From positions 85,726,032 through 85,790,031 of the forward strand of contig CM073591.1 of NCBI GenBank assembly GCA_037074705.1: a DNA stretch of 64,000 nt. Direction: 5' to 3'. Each line of letters opens with the position of its first letter. Position 1 is the stretch's first letter. Origin of the DNA: Zhengitettix transpicula. Its lineage: Eukaryota > Arthropoda > Insecta > Orthoptera > Tetrigidae. Positions 34,475-46,290 of the stretch are shown here, in pieces. The translations under genes and the position numbers were made by a program. A model generated the notes under the pieces. That model was not told the origin of the DNA. It was given only the letters and a program-made list of their open reading frames with translations, and did not search any database.

Positions 34475-35459
34475 TCTTAATTTCTTTTAACTTTTTCATT
34501 TATCCAACAACTATATTTCACAAAAGTTTCAAGAATTTTAAAAAAATTCGTTGCTAATTGCAATCATAAACGGCTGGGCCATGGCAACTGTGTTAAATAC
34601 AATGGGGTACATTAATTAATGGCCATTAGATAATTATGCGGTTCGGAATGTAAGAAAACTTGAACCAGAATCTAAACTTTTGAGAAATTTAAGCGTTTCA
34701 ATTTCATTTCATTTGCTCATTTTATTAATAATTGAACCTTTTGTGGTTTAATTAAAAGTTACTCAACGAAAAGTTCAGTATTATGTTGCAACCCATGAAC
34801 AATTAATTAATTGATATTACTAACATCATGATCACTTAAACTGAAATTACAAGATACCGTTTGGATTTAGTTTTACGCTTATATCCGTAAAAATATATAA
34901 TGCTCAATCAGGCATAAGTAATGAGTCGGTATGGTTGGTTACATCTCTTTTGAATCAAGTGAATTCAACTAATTAACGCATAAAACTGTCAAGTCGGTAC
35001 CAACAAGAAATATTTAAATAATGAATTTATATAAGTACTTCATTTTTATTTCCCATTAAGTTTAATAATTATTTATATTAAGCCCTTTCGTTCTGGTAGA
35101 ATAGGGATTATTAATGGATTGATTTATATGGTTTAGGATTTTGAGAACAATTGTTCTAATAATGTAGATTACGTGGATAATATTTTCATTGAAGTTGTAG
35201 TAAATTAAATTATAAACTACGTTAGCATGTAGAGTTTTTGTTACATGTATTTGTCCGTGATTATTTGTTGCTTTATTTCTTCTCAATAATACAACTTCAA
35301 TTACGGAATAAATGTAAAATTATGTTTATAACAATTTATAATATAAAAACTTTTTAAAAGAGTATAAAAAGCAATGGTTCTGAAACACTTTTATTTTAGA
35401 TTAAACGTCGTTATTAATGGAAACAACATAGGTTAAAATAGTATGAACAACACCACTCC
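34475..35459. other. AT-rich DNA, regulatory-looking at its start
   Basis: Apart from the patch at 34558-34660, nothing recognised. Confidence 0.4.
34558..34660. promoter_or_regulatory. Possible conserved regulatory patch
   Basis: GCAATCATAAACGG (resembling a caudal/Abd-B type site), GGGCCATGGCAAC and ATTAATTAATGGCCATTAG then ATAATTATG lie in 100 bp of non-repetitive DNA. Suggestive of homeodomain binding only; no conservation data available. Confidence 0.2.
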
Positions 35460-36956
35460 TAAATCTGCTACTTTCCCGTGGTGGAAAGGGTTGAATTTTT
35501 ACTCATATCACATCGGTAGAAACACTATCAATCTAGTTTACCCATAAACACATAACATTTTGGCAGTTTTCGAATATTAGACAATTCTCACCCCCAGCCC
35601 TAAGCAAGCTCATTACTAATGTCTAAAGGGTTTTATATTTTCAACAACATCCGTTGAAATAGTATTCACGTAATTCTCCTCCAAGAACGCGCAAGAACTG
35701 ACTATTTATTTTCCCTTCCAACCCCCACCCTTTCGGGTTTAAAAATATTTATCCGAAGTAAACTCACTGACATCCATAACCTTCGATTTGACTCCAAACT
35801 CGGTTGTATTCGCGTTATTTTTCTGTAAAGCAACTCCACCCCAAACCCTAAGGGTGCCCTTTTCCCAGGGCGTAGGAGATAAATATTATATTCAGATAAC
35901 ATCGGTAGAAACACAATCAATATCTTTTACCCCGAAAATATTTATCCAAATCTAATACCTGCTGTTTTAGCATGTTTAAGTATTTAAACCCCCGTCCACC
36001 CCCGCTTCTGGGGTTGGTAGACGCGTCTCACCCCAACAGTGTTGTTTTCCTGGTCGCAAAGAACTCGTGTACGAAATTTGGTGAAATTTGCTCCAGTGGT
36101 GTAGATTTGTATTCTCCACCCCAAACGCTAGGGGTGCTCTTTCCCCATGGTGTAGAGGTTGAAAATTATATTCAGATATCATCAGTGGAAAGACTATAAA
36201 TATCTTTGACCCATAAAAATATTTATCCGACTGAAATATCGACTGTTTTACCATGTTTAAATATTTCCACCCCCGTCCACCCCCGCTGCTGGGGTTGGTA
36301 GACGCGTCTCATCCCGACAGTGTTGTTTTCCTGGTCGCAAAGAACCCGTGTACGAAATTTGGTGAAATTTGCTCCAGCGGTGTAGATTTGTACTCTCCAC
36401 CCCAAACGCTAGGGGTGCTCTTTCCCCAAGGTGTAGAGGTTGAAAATTATATTCAGATATCATCAGTGGAAAGACTATAAATATCTTTGACCCCTAAAAA
36501 TATTTATCCGACTAAAATATCAACTGTTTTAGCATGTTAAAATATTTCCACCCCCGTCCACCCCCGCTTCAGGGGGTGGTAGGTGCGTCTCACCCCAACA
36601 GTGTTGTTTTCCTGGTCGCAAAGAACACGTGTACGAAATTTGGTGAAATTTGATCCACCGGTATAGATTTGTATTCTCTACCCCAAACCCTAAGGGTGCC
36701 CTTTTCCCAGGGTGTAGGGGATGAAAATTATATTCAGAAAACATCGGTAGAAACACCATAAATATCTTGGACCCCTAAAAATTATTATCCGACTAAAATA
36801 TCGGCTGTTTTAGCATGTTTAAATATTTCAACCCCCGTGCAACCCCGCTTCTGAGGGTGGTAGACATGTCTCACCCCGACAGTGTTTGTTTCCTGGTTGT
36901 AAAGAACACGTGTACGAAATTTGGTGAAATTTGCTCTACCGGTGTAGATTTGTATA
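35460..36956. repeat. Tandem array, 281-bp period
   Basis: Units start at the word CATGTTTAA at 35971, 36252, 36533 (CATGTTAA) and 36814, exactly 281 bp apart. The last unit is cut at about 36956. A divergent unit precedes (35690-35970) and a barely recognisable one lies from about 35460. Each unit contains CCCCCGTCCACCCCCGC, GTTGTTTTCCTGGTCGCAAA and CGAAATTTGGTGAAATTTGC. The 75-codon frames in successive units are products of the repetition; 281 is not a multiple of three and the frame shifts from unit to unit. Confidence 0.92.
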
Positions 36957-37023
36957 ACGAACATACAAACATACAAACAAACAAACAAACATACAAACAA
37001 ACATACAAACAAACATACATACA
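36957..37023. repeat. (ACAAACAT)n microsatellite
   Basis: Imperfect ACAAACATAC units that end the 281-bp array, as a 3' simple-repeat tail would. Confidence 0.9.
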
Positions 37024-39157
37024 CTCTTTTTTATTTATAAGATTTAATAGTCAGTAAACGGAGAAATATTTTTGGGCCTATATGCATAATATAAATTGCA
37101 GAACAACTACCAATTTTGTAACTTTACGAGGTTATTAAATAAACTATGACCTTCTGATTTCGGCAGTACAAGAATGAATGGATTTATTACTACTGCAATT
37201 TTCCATTGGTAACAATTACAATGAAAACTTTTTTTTAAAAAAATTAAGTAATATAATAATGTTATCTAAATGTCATTAAAATATTATTTCTTCTTCTGTG
37301 TAGTGAAAACATAACTCACACTGCCACTCCGTCAATTAATATTATTAATGTCACGTTTATTATTATTTATTATTGAAGACTAATGTGTATTGAAATTATT
37401 TCCTACACCGCGCCACACTGGGACAAAAACACCAATGCATAATTACAAATAATATTAGTTGACTCTAACTAACTATTTTCTAAAATAATTTTAACTATTC
37501 TGAAATTTTAGTACTTTTGCAGGTAAATAATTGCAAATTTAAAATCGATCCAGGAACGAATATTTACCATGCATTTCCCTCTGTTTAATTTTAAAAAATC
37601 GCTCAAATTTAATTACATGGACTTTATGGTTCGTTACTTATCTTCACAAACGAACGTGTTTCCTGCATGCACCAAGACTGCATTCCTAAATGAGAACTAA
37701 ATTATTTAGACATTTTGGACTAGCCAATCATTCATGTGATAGACCCGCCAAATTCACAATACGTCATCTAATACGATTTAAACCTTGTTTAATTAATTGT
37801 ATGCGATTCTGAAAACACCGCGGCGAAAGACCCATACTTCCTCTGTGAATCTACGACTGAATCTTTCACAAATATAGTTTGCACCTGAAGCGAAAAAAAA
37901 ATTTCGGATGTCCTGCGCATGATTAAATTTAACAGACTTTCTAACGTTACACTCAATCAGAGATTCTCAATTTTTATATTTCTCAATTTCGAGGGTGATT
38001 TAAATGAAAATTTTAAATTTTTATTAACTGATAATTTTATGATGTTTACGAAATAACAATAAATAATTAACATTTTCTTTTGAATATTTACTCAAATGCT
38101 TTTTTCAACTTTCATGCTGTTACGCTTTGAAACTATAGTATAAACAAAGCTTGCCGTCGACGGCTTTGATTAATTTTTTCTTAGTTTTATGGAGCATTTT
38201 TCATAACGGATTCAATTATTATTAAATTTTAATAAAAAACTCCAAAAAAAATCGTAATATTTTGGAGAGTAATCTTATAGATTTTTCTATTATTACATTG
38301 CATATAATGGGGAATAGAGTAAAGTTTGCAAAAGAAGATTTTGAAGGTCGAAATAGAGAAAAAGGTAAGAAACGGAGTGAGTGAAATTAAGAGAGTGATA
38401 TATTGGAAATTGAGGTAGCGTGGAGTAACGAGATACGAATGAGATGAACGGCAAAGAAAATAAAATGATCTCTCTATCTACGTAGCTAGCTGAAACGTAC
38501 TGTATCACATATGAGGACACAATGAGAAAGCTGCATTTTGTCTACGGAGAATAATTTGTTTTCTAAGTGCCGGAGTAACATTTTAAGTATTAGGTGACCT
38601 TGTTGACTTAAGTCCCCGGCGGGTTCGTTCGCCCTGTACGCGAAGTACGATGGATAAATTAGCATGGAACGATTGTAATCTTGAATAGTCGCTAGCAGTT
38701 CTATCTTGATGACGACAGTAGGAGAAATGAGGGTGATCTGCAATTTATCTGGTTGCTGTTTGACTGTAGGCTGCTGGCGTCGGTTAGAGGCGATAGTTGC
38801 GTCGCGGTGCATCGGGGGACATTGTGGGACGACTCAACACCAAACAGTTCCACACTCATGACAGTCTGTTGCGTCCTCCCAAAATAAATATTTGTGAAAA
38901 AGGAATATTGAAGTCTCGTGTAATTTTTAAATAAATTTGCAAACTAATATTAATCGTAAAAGTACAATAATTTGTGATATTTGCTTGCAATATTTAGTGA
39001 CACGTAGACGGAGAATGATCAACTCTGGTCATGCGACTTGTATCTAATGAGAAAACAACAAAGATTTTGGGTTTAATTTTAATGAGAGGGAACAGTAATA
39101 ATCCATTATTAGGAGATAATTAAAACTGTAATTTTTAAGTATTTAAATTTTTCCGTA
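37024..39157. other. Mostly AT-rich DNA, nothing recognised
   Basis: A GC-richer block at 38560-38880 with a 108-codon minus frame (38486-38812) has no recognised motif. Confidence 0.4.
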
Positions 39158-39844
39158 AAGCTAATTCATCCATATAAAATTATTTAATCCATGAAAAAAA
39201 TTATAACGGCGGGTTGTATCTCACTGTCCGCCTTTAGTGTCACTGCTTTGTCATATAAAAGGAAGCAGGTTCTGCGGAACAACGTACGTACCGCTCGGCA
39301 TAGAGTTACAATGCAACTCAGTTACAAGGAAACGCAACGCCGTGCCAACGTGCCCTGCAATGTGTGTCACGCACATAAAAAGCGAGGGCCAGGCTGTAGG
39401 GGCGTCCGAACAATGCACGCACTGCTACACCATTTAATTGCGCTGCGCGAAACAAAGGAAACTTGCGCCCAACGTCAGCTACATACAGCCCATGCACACA
39501 CCGTAAAGCTAATTTTATTGGGAACGCGTAGAGCATTTGTTTAAAGACTGATTGAGGAGCAGCGCAACACCTGATCGGTTTCGATACGAATACAGGGAGG
39601 TTACCTGTGGAGCCTTTTGGAACCTCTGTGCGCCTGACGTGCTACAGAACGTGAAACAAACACAGAGAAATTACGTTACCATCGGCGATATAAATTGTAT
39701 AACATACCATTGCGATTTTCAAACTGACGATGTCAATGTTAACGTCTTTCTGAAAAGCTAAATAATTCATCTAAAAGTATTTATTCCATGTAAATTGGAT
39801 ATCAGCGGATTGTATCACACTGCCCGCCTTTAGTCACTGTTTTG
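39158..39844. repeat. Direct repeat pair enclosing about 500 bp
   Basis: A segment of about 90 bp (AAGCTAATTCATC... CGG.TTGTATC.CACTG.CCG CCTTTAGT) occurs at 39158-39252 and again at 39755-39844, 597 bp apart with moderate divergence. The enclosed DNA is less AT-rich and has a 117-codon plus frame (39191-39544) rich in His, Arg and Cys that I do not recognise. It could be a small element with direct terminal repeats or a local duplication. Confidence 0.55.
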
Positions 39845-40101
39845 TTTATGTTCGCGTCTACTCTTCGCATTAGATATTTTTTGTTTTAAAAAAGATGGAC
39901 TGAGATATAAGATGAAATATTACTCACATCAAAATAAATTATATTTGTTTTGTGTCTTTCGTGTATTATACAATAATTTAATTTTTAAGCCAATCAGCTT
40001 ATGAATAGTTTACTGTTCACATTTTTAACAGATTTTTTAAATTTATTATTAATAAATGACAATGAGAATTTAGTATTCTAAAAGTCAATCTGCTGACTTA
40101 A

Positions 40102-41009
40102 TAAGAAATGAAGTGTGTGTAGGTAGATCCACGTCTTGGCAACTCCCCTCTTATAGCATAGGAAAGGGACTGAAAATATGCGGAAAGGTAGAGCCCAGTG
40201 TTAACTAGGGCCCCGGATCTGTAGTTTTAAGGATCCTATCCGACCGTCCACCTAAAAGTGATACAGAAAATAAATAGAAAAACCTGCATCAGATATGTCA
40301 GGCATTTGGTACTTGTCTCACGCCCTTCCGATGGCGGGTGTGAACTTTGCTGTGGGGATGCCTCGACCACTTATCGTCGCTCCTAATTTATAAATCGACC
40401 CATTCTAACATACGCCTGCCCAGCTTGGAGTATTGCAATTAACAGCCCGTGGTTCATACGAAACAGTCAAATACACCAAGAATTAAAGGTTCCACTTATA
40501 ACAAACTACATCCACAGCCTAAGCAGTAACTTTTTCAAAAATATAGTGAAGTGTAAAAGTGCAAAGAAATTAAATCTAGGACAAAAAACACCCATAAAAG
40601 ACTCAAACGAAAGCTTCCACAAGACTTACACAAATAATTGTCAACCTGTAAATACCTGAACCCAATGTAATCGGCCAGAGGTGTGAAATATTCACAAAAA
40701 CCCTCTCTCCAAATACTCTTAACCATATGAGCTCTTATTATATCATAGCAGTGAATTGAATTTTACTTGCAGACCCTGCTAAATAAAGTTAAAAAAAACA
40801 CTTTAGGAAGCTGCTGGCCGACAATTCCAATAGGAATGGTGGACAATTATTATCGCATGTCCTAGGTCTGCGACCCCGGATCATGTGGGAACCTTAGTTC
40901 AAATAAACCAGAGAGAGAGAGGGAGATGAAGGCATTCCCGATGCCCTTCCATCCCCCCCAGTAAGGTTCCACCTTCAAGAGTTGATAACAGTTCCCACAG
41001 GCTTATGTA
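40102..41009 (-). mobile_element. Rp1 retroposon copy G, split by a Jockey fragment
   Basis: Minus-strand Rp1 in two parts, 40102-40372 and 40799-41009. Removing the Jockey fragment brings CCTCGACCAC and TTTAGG together as in intact copies. TGCTGACTTA at 40091-40100 and TGCTGAACTAA at 41010-41020 are an almost exact target duplication. The 3' end is decayed (GTGTGTGTAGGTAGATCCAC) and a GAGAGAGAGA run has grown at 40909-40920. Confidence 0.85.
40373..40798 (+). mobile_element. Jockey-type LINE fragment JK4 inserted in Rp1
   Basis: 5'-truncated 3' end of the JK3 family: LTYACPAW-like start, then AINSPWF-like NRPWFIRNSQIHQELKVP, a UTR (CCTGTAAATACCTGAACCC), TTGCAGACCCTGCTAAATAA plus AGTT and an A8 tail. 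CACTT stands at 40368-40372 and again at 40799-40803, a likely 5-bp target duplication. About 70 bp are deleted inside relative to JK3. It is younger than Rp1 copy G, which it splits. Confidence 0.85.
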
Positions 41010-41020
41010 TGCTGAACTAA

Positions 41021-41518
41021 TTGTTTATTTTTATTTTATAGAGTAACAAATTACATGAGGGTAATCCACATACTGGCAACTTCCCTTTAATAGCATAGGA
41101 AGCGATTTGAAAGGGAAGATGCTGATGGGAAGAGAAAGGTAGCCAAGGGTTAACTGAAGACCCCGTGCTGTAGTTTAAGGATCTTATCCAGCATTCGCCT
41201 AAAAATTATGCAGGACAAACCCTAGAAAACCTTCATCACGTAGGTTGGGCTCGCCCTTCCGATGCTGTGGAGGCCGTGCCTCGACCAGTTTAGGAGGCAG
41301 CTGACTGACTATTTCAATACGAATAGCGCATGCTATTACCGCATGCTGAAGGTTTGCGACCCCGAGTCATATACCTCTCATATTTACCGAGGTGCCTCGT
41401 CTTGAACCTTAGTTCAAAAAACAAATAGAGAAGAAGGCATCCCCGAAGCTTCCCCTTCCTTCTCTCCCAATAAGGTTTCAACTGCGAGAGATGAGAACAG
41501 GTCCCACAGGCTTATAGG
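41021..41518 (-). mobile_element. Rp1 retroposon copy H with 11-bp TSD
   Basis: Complete minus-strand copy, 498 bp. The T-rich start (41021-41038) is its A tail. It runs to the 5' stem remnant CCTATAAGCCTGTGGG (complement). TGCTGAACTAA flanks it exactly at 41010-41020 and 41519-41529; the same word also borders copy G. Confidence 0.9.
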
Positions 41519-41529
41519 TGCTGAACTAA

Positions 41530-41692
41530 GAGCAGTAGTGATAAATCATGGGCGTTGGCAGGAAACTCTACAGAGAGAAATGATCTGATAACGATGATGA
41601 TTGAAACACACGCATCTATGCCCTTGCCGAGTTTCGAACCTGGTACCTCTGAGATTCGAGGCAATGACGCTGTTCACTATACCACGGAAGAT
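41530..41692 (-). mobile_element. tRNA-derived SINE (copy 2)
   Basis: On the minus strand TGGTATAGTGAACAG (A box, complement of about 41671-41685) and GGTTCGAAACTC (B box, complement of 41629-41640) lie at tRNA spacing, followed by GGCAAGGGCATAGATGCG and a short body to about 41530. It is the best preserved of the SINE heads in the window. The cloverleaf is not kept, so it is not a tRNA gene. Confidence 0.7.
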
Positions 41693-43141
41693 TTAACAAA
41701 ATAATTTTGTATTTGATTATGACTTAATTTTCTCAGCTCTGTACTTCAATGCCTATAGCCACTGAACTCCACTTAATTACGAACTAATAATTGTAACTCG
41801 AGCTAGGCTATGTGGAATGTGCAAAACATTTATGTAACACCAATGAATTAAATTCTAATCTACCCACAAAGATATACAGCTTATTTTCAAGTCAAATTTC
41901 GCAGATATAATCATGGCAAATGATTCCTTTCAGCCTGCATTGACAAATTGTATCTTATTAAAATCGGGAAAAGAGAAACTGTTTTCGGTACAAAATGGTT
42001 GAGTGATTAATGTTTCAGTTCCCATAAAGAACATCGTGCAGATCTATCTTAATGAAGCTCTAATCACACGCATATTAAATTTAATAAGAAAACCAATTTT
42101 CGTGTCTGCTGGAGGAGGCAAATGGTCACGCTTATTGTTTTGACATGGATCTAGTAGAGCCGGATGTATTATTTATAATGTTGCCTTGTTTCTGATGTTC
42201 TTACGAACCACATGATTATGACCGTAAAGGTTGAAAGCCCTTGTTTTAAATAAAAAGTTTGACTGTCAATATTGGTTTTTATATTGTCTTACCTGAGGTC
42301 AGAAAAGGACTTACAATTGATAACTCATATTAAATTAACCTAAAATGGCTTTTTGGTGACATTAAATTTAATATTTACTATTTATATTAATCTCAATTAT
42401 TTTTATTAAAGCTCAGTAGCTTATCAGATTTTAAGAAAACTTTGTCCTACTCTATATATCGTAATTTTATTTGTTTTAACCAGCTCGAATAACTGATTTT
42501 AGTATGAAATGAGCAATGAAATACTAAAATCATTAATAGTGTTAGGTCAGCCATATTCAGAAAGTATTAAAACAATAAATAAATAAAATCCAGACCGTTC
42601 TGCTCTTCTCTGCATTTTAACTTTTTTTGGTCAGAAGAATAATTTAAACAATGTTCAATTCACGTTTAAATGAGAGTGATTCAACTTTCAGAGGTCAGAT
42701 TATAATAATGTAACCGTTAAACAAACTCTTCGAAGGAAATACGAAACATTGTAGGTGTTAGGTTTTCTTTATTTAATTTACTTCCGATAAGTTTTCTTCG
42801 TGTTCCTTGCAGGCAAAGTATGAGCATACGAACACTCATCGAAAAGTATTCAGTTCCGTTTTCTTAATGCAATAACCATGGCTTTGAGTGATTATTAAAC
42901 TCTGATTGGCTAAGAAATAAAATAGTTCAGCTCATGTGTGAGTCAAGTATTCTCACAGTTTGCCTATTCGAAAACTTACGTCCCTTGTTTTATTTTAAGA
43001 TATGCGTCCTAATATAATAATTTTGTTTCCATTGTAAACGAAAACTATGGATCTAAACCTAACAGGTCATTTAGTTCTCTTAGAATAAATAATAAAATAT
43101 ATATTAACTAATGTTAATAATCAGTGCAATAATAAAGAAAT
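41693..43141. other. AT-rich DNA, nothing recognised
   Basis: No coding or repeat signal recognised. Confidence 0.45.
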
Positions 43142-43281
43142 GCTTCTCGGGTTACCGCCCGAGTCAAGTCCGTAGACAGCGGCATTTCCTAGAAGCGGAG
43201 ACGTTTCGCCCTAGAAGAAGAAGGCACAGCTAGCAGTCGAAACGTCGCTGTCTACATGAATGTAATCCGGGAAGCTACCGG
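43142..43281. mobile_element. Foldback element FB4 with hammerhead-like core
   Basis: The outer arms (GGGTTACCG..., ...AAGCTACCGG) and inner arms GTAGACAGCG (43172-43181) / CGCTGTCTAC (43246-43255) are inverted repeats. The right inner arm is directly preceded by GAAACG (43239-43244). The left inner arm runs into GCATT so that a stem of about 12 bp (one G-T pair) would place GAAA opposite a UH cleavage position, as in stem III of a hammerhead ribozyme. The expected CUGANGA is degenerate (CTAGAAGA at about 43211). Confidence 0.5.
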
Positions 43282-44393
43282 AAAATACTTCGATTTTAAA
43301 TTATAAACGATGTTTGCTAACCTAGACAATGTTTATATGGGCCTATTTCATCCTTATTAGATCCAGTTAAAATTCACACCCAAACGAACATTTTTATTAT
43401 TACCGACTGAATATGAGGAATATGAAGTATCCAATTTTTGTGTTGTTAATGTCGTAGTCATTAACTTATTCAATTGAAATACAACTATTTCGTTATCCTT
43501 GCTTTAAAATGAGGACGTTATAAATTCTCGACGTGCAATAGACAAACGCTTTTTGCTGTGTATGAAGTAATGTGGCCGTTTGTCATTTCTAATGAGCGAT
43601 AAGCTTTACAGTTTCATGTTGAGTAAGCGATCCAATAACTGATTAAATATTGGCATGAGAGAGTATCTGCTCCTGGGCGTAATTGGTAGGTGCACAATAC
43701 AAGAGTGTAAGTAAATGTAGCTCATAAAAGACCAGTAGTACACGAGTTTGACTAATATTCCAATCTACGGATGGCAGAATTAATAAATATTTTAACGTTA
43801 GTTTCACCTTATGAAACACCGGAGCGAAAGACGGGTATTCAGCTAGCAATTGCATATTTTTGTATTCGGATAATAACATTTGTTCAAAAACAGCATCGAG
43901 AATTGTTGCAGTACCCGAGTCTGTTTACATCAAAGTTGGTAGTTCAAGTAGCGGATCCGGCTAGCTATTTTTGTGAAAATGAGTGCATAAATGTGTTAGA
44001 TCAAAACCAAAAAATAGGAAAATCCACTGTTCCCTGAAATTATAAAGAAGAGGAATACCTGAAGATGGTGTCCACACAAAATAAGGAGACGAGATTGTAT
44101 TCGAAGGTTATGGCCACGGAACATAACCCGGATTAAATGCATGCCATAATTCTGGACGCTGTTAGATACGGATGTGTACCTAATAGGTTTAGCTAATATT
44201 ATTGACCCCATACATATCCAAATTAGTGAATGCGAGAATATACGCCCTTTTTACATCTAAAAAGGATGTCGAATACTTAGTAAAAGTACGCAAATCAATC
44301 ACAATGAAGGTTAATGCAAAATTAGTGCCGCGTAATCTTGTCAAACGTATTTCCAGGCATCCCAAACGAGATTATTGTGGTGTAGCGCGATAG

Positions 44394-44395
<2 letters not shown>
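43282..44395. other. AT-rich DNA, nothing recognised
   Basis: Short frames only. Confidence 0.4.

Positions 44396-44444
<49 letters not shown>
44396..44444. repeat. (TA)n(GT)n microsatellite
   Basis: About 17 TA units and 7 GT units; it is the 3' tail of the adjoining minus-strand SINE2 copy. Confidence 0.95.
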
Positions 44445-44868
44445 TATTTTAATGCAATTAGATATTAGCAAGGGTTCAGAGCTTGGAAAATTGGAATTTG
44501 ACCAGGCGACGCCGCGGTGTATAGATAATCCGTTCGGTCTGGACGTAGGCACGTAGGTTGTTGACCCTCGGAGGCTACCTGGACTGTCACACCGTGGAAG
44601 ACGTCTCTCCAAAAACCCCAGAAATTGAATTAACACGTGACTGCGTGAACCAATCACATGTCTTGGTTCAGGAAAGATCGATCCAAAATTGGTCGAGAAA
44701 ATCGATATTTCACATACAGCGAAGGGGCTGTGAAGAAAGTGTAGGGAGACTCCTCGACGAACCGTCGCCAGGACTCTGAGAGAACGAGGGTGCCACATGA
44801 TCACGGCCAGAGATGCACGCAGGGTAACTGCCATGTGTTTCAATCCTTGACACGCCTGGGGTAATTAC
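44445..44868 (-). mobile_element. SINE2 copy 1
   Basis: Inverted match to 49309-49770 over the full length. Shared blocks are CGTGTCAAGGATTGAAACAC, GGCCGTGATCATGTGGCACC, GACGGTTCGTCGAGGAG, CGATATTTCACATACAGCGA, ATTGAATTAACACGTGACT and the 3' end TATCTAATTGCATTAAAAT. Both copies end in a simple TA repeat. The 173-codon minus frame 44322-44843 runs through the element and its (TA)n tail (translated as Tyr-Ile repeats) and is not a gene. A sequence of SINE length with a microsatellite tail suggests LINE-driven spread. Confidence 0.75.
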
Positions 44869-45239
44869 TGAAAACCATGGGATCCGATTGTTTTTGCCCG
44901 ACTAACTGAACACGCATAATTTGTATTTTTAATTTTATTTGTCCGTGTTCAGTTTAATAATTAATAAATTCTGGAAACTATCCCTTTATTTTATGATTTA
45001 ATAAACCTTTCACTACAGTGGTGGAACTGAAATAGCTAAATATCATTCCAGACTGTAAAATATCGGATAGTAGAATAAGTATTGGTGACCGAAGTTTCTC
45101 TCACATTAAAAGTTTTTGATTAATCTTCATTAATCCGGGGAAGCTAAAACTCCCTTCCGGATTCGATAATGTTGCAATATGAAGACAAATATCCCGGCCC
45201 TAACGCAATAAATTGTCCTACTACTACTGCAGAAAAATC
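44869..45239. other. AT-rich DNA, nothing recognised
   Basis: No signal recognised. Confidence 0.4.
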
Positions 45240-46290
45240 TGACCACAAATGACAATTATGACCAAATTCAGCGTAAGAACCCGGCGCCCACAACTAAAAA
45301 AACTAACTGTCAAATAGTGGAGATGGATCATTGACAACCCACAAACAAGAAAAGAACAGCATCGACGAGCTCGACAAGTTAAGCTGATAATATCGACGCC
45401 GGTAATCCTGAAGAGAGTACAAGCAAAAATCCACCAAAGAAAACCAAACAGATTATTCATGTTCATAAATATAAGGCGCTTAGTGGACCATTAAATCCGG
45501 TCAAAATATTATATGAAGTAAACAGTGCCCCCTATCCCTTTGGATCTGTTAAAGTCTCTTATATTAATGCTATGTACTCAATGAGCACTTGGACCATATC
45601 CTCTACATCATTCACAAATATTTTGGAATCACCTTACCTACACATAAATGATAAAACGAAAAAATTCAGAATTACAAGGCTCATAAAATTAATTAAATAC
45701 ACAAGTGAGTGAGTTATCTTCAGACGCAGACGCCTCCTCCTAATAAAAACAGACTAAGAGAACAGCACACAGTGGAATTGCAACAGTCTCAGAAGAAAGA
45801 AAAATAATAAGAAAAGATTGATCGGACTCTACAATCCGTTATAGCTGCCATACAAGAATATAATTCTAAAGCTAACAACACTATGCAGTTAAGCGTCCGT
45901 CAGGATTATCACTGCACTAGGACGGACAGAATTTTTTTTTAAAAAAATTGTGCTCAATGGATTACAAATGCTGACTCTTACTGTCTAAAATGAAGGAAAC
46001 CCACATTTGAAACGAACAATTACTATTGCTAAAAATGAATAATATCCTATTAACATAAAATTGTGTATCATTATCTGAATATGAAAAATTAATCACAGTA
46101 TTTGCTGGTGTCCTCATTCAATGACATGTTAAACAAGCTTTCTAAACTGCTTTTGATTGTAATTGGAATGAATACTGTATCACAACAAATCTTATGTAAA
46201 TAACTAATCTTTGTAAATTTTGTATGGGTCGCCAATGACCTCGTTGTCGTCGTGTCCAGTATAAGCCTTTAATAAACTTGAGATCCTTCG
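45240..46290 (+). pseudogene. Possible Jockey ORF1 (gag) relic with UTR-like end
   Basis: The plus frame from about 45420 to 45710 reads PPKKTKQIIHVHKYKALSG, then a region ending YLHINDKTKKFRI, which faintly resembles the PPI-x-V... FHTY...K-FRVV layout of Jockey gag proteins. Downstream at about 46200-46285, GGGTCGCCAATGACCTCG and TTTAATAAACTTGAG look like a LINE 3' UTR. Stops are frequent. The assignment is weak; it may be unrelated unique DNA. Confidence 0.3.

Noticed and set aside
35460..37023. CRISPR-like array
   Set aside because: Units are 281 bp and fully repeated without spacers, in a eukaryotic setting.
36785..37024. Frame with CLFVCLFV repeats resembling a membrane protein
   Set aside because: It is the translation of the (ACAAACAT)n microsatellite.
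35972..37057. Repeated 75-80-codon frames, apparently a tandem gene family
   Set aside because: They are created by the 281-bp tandem array; the unit length is not a multiple of three and there is no coding texture.
41600..41692. tRNA gene
   Set aside because: A and B boxes are present but the acceptor and anticodon stems do not pair and the sequence continues into a SINE body.
44322..44843. 173-codon open frame on the minus strand
   Set aside because: It runs through the SINE2 copy and translates the (TA)n tract as Tyr-Ile repeats; the homologous copy at 49.3 kb has the frame broken.
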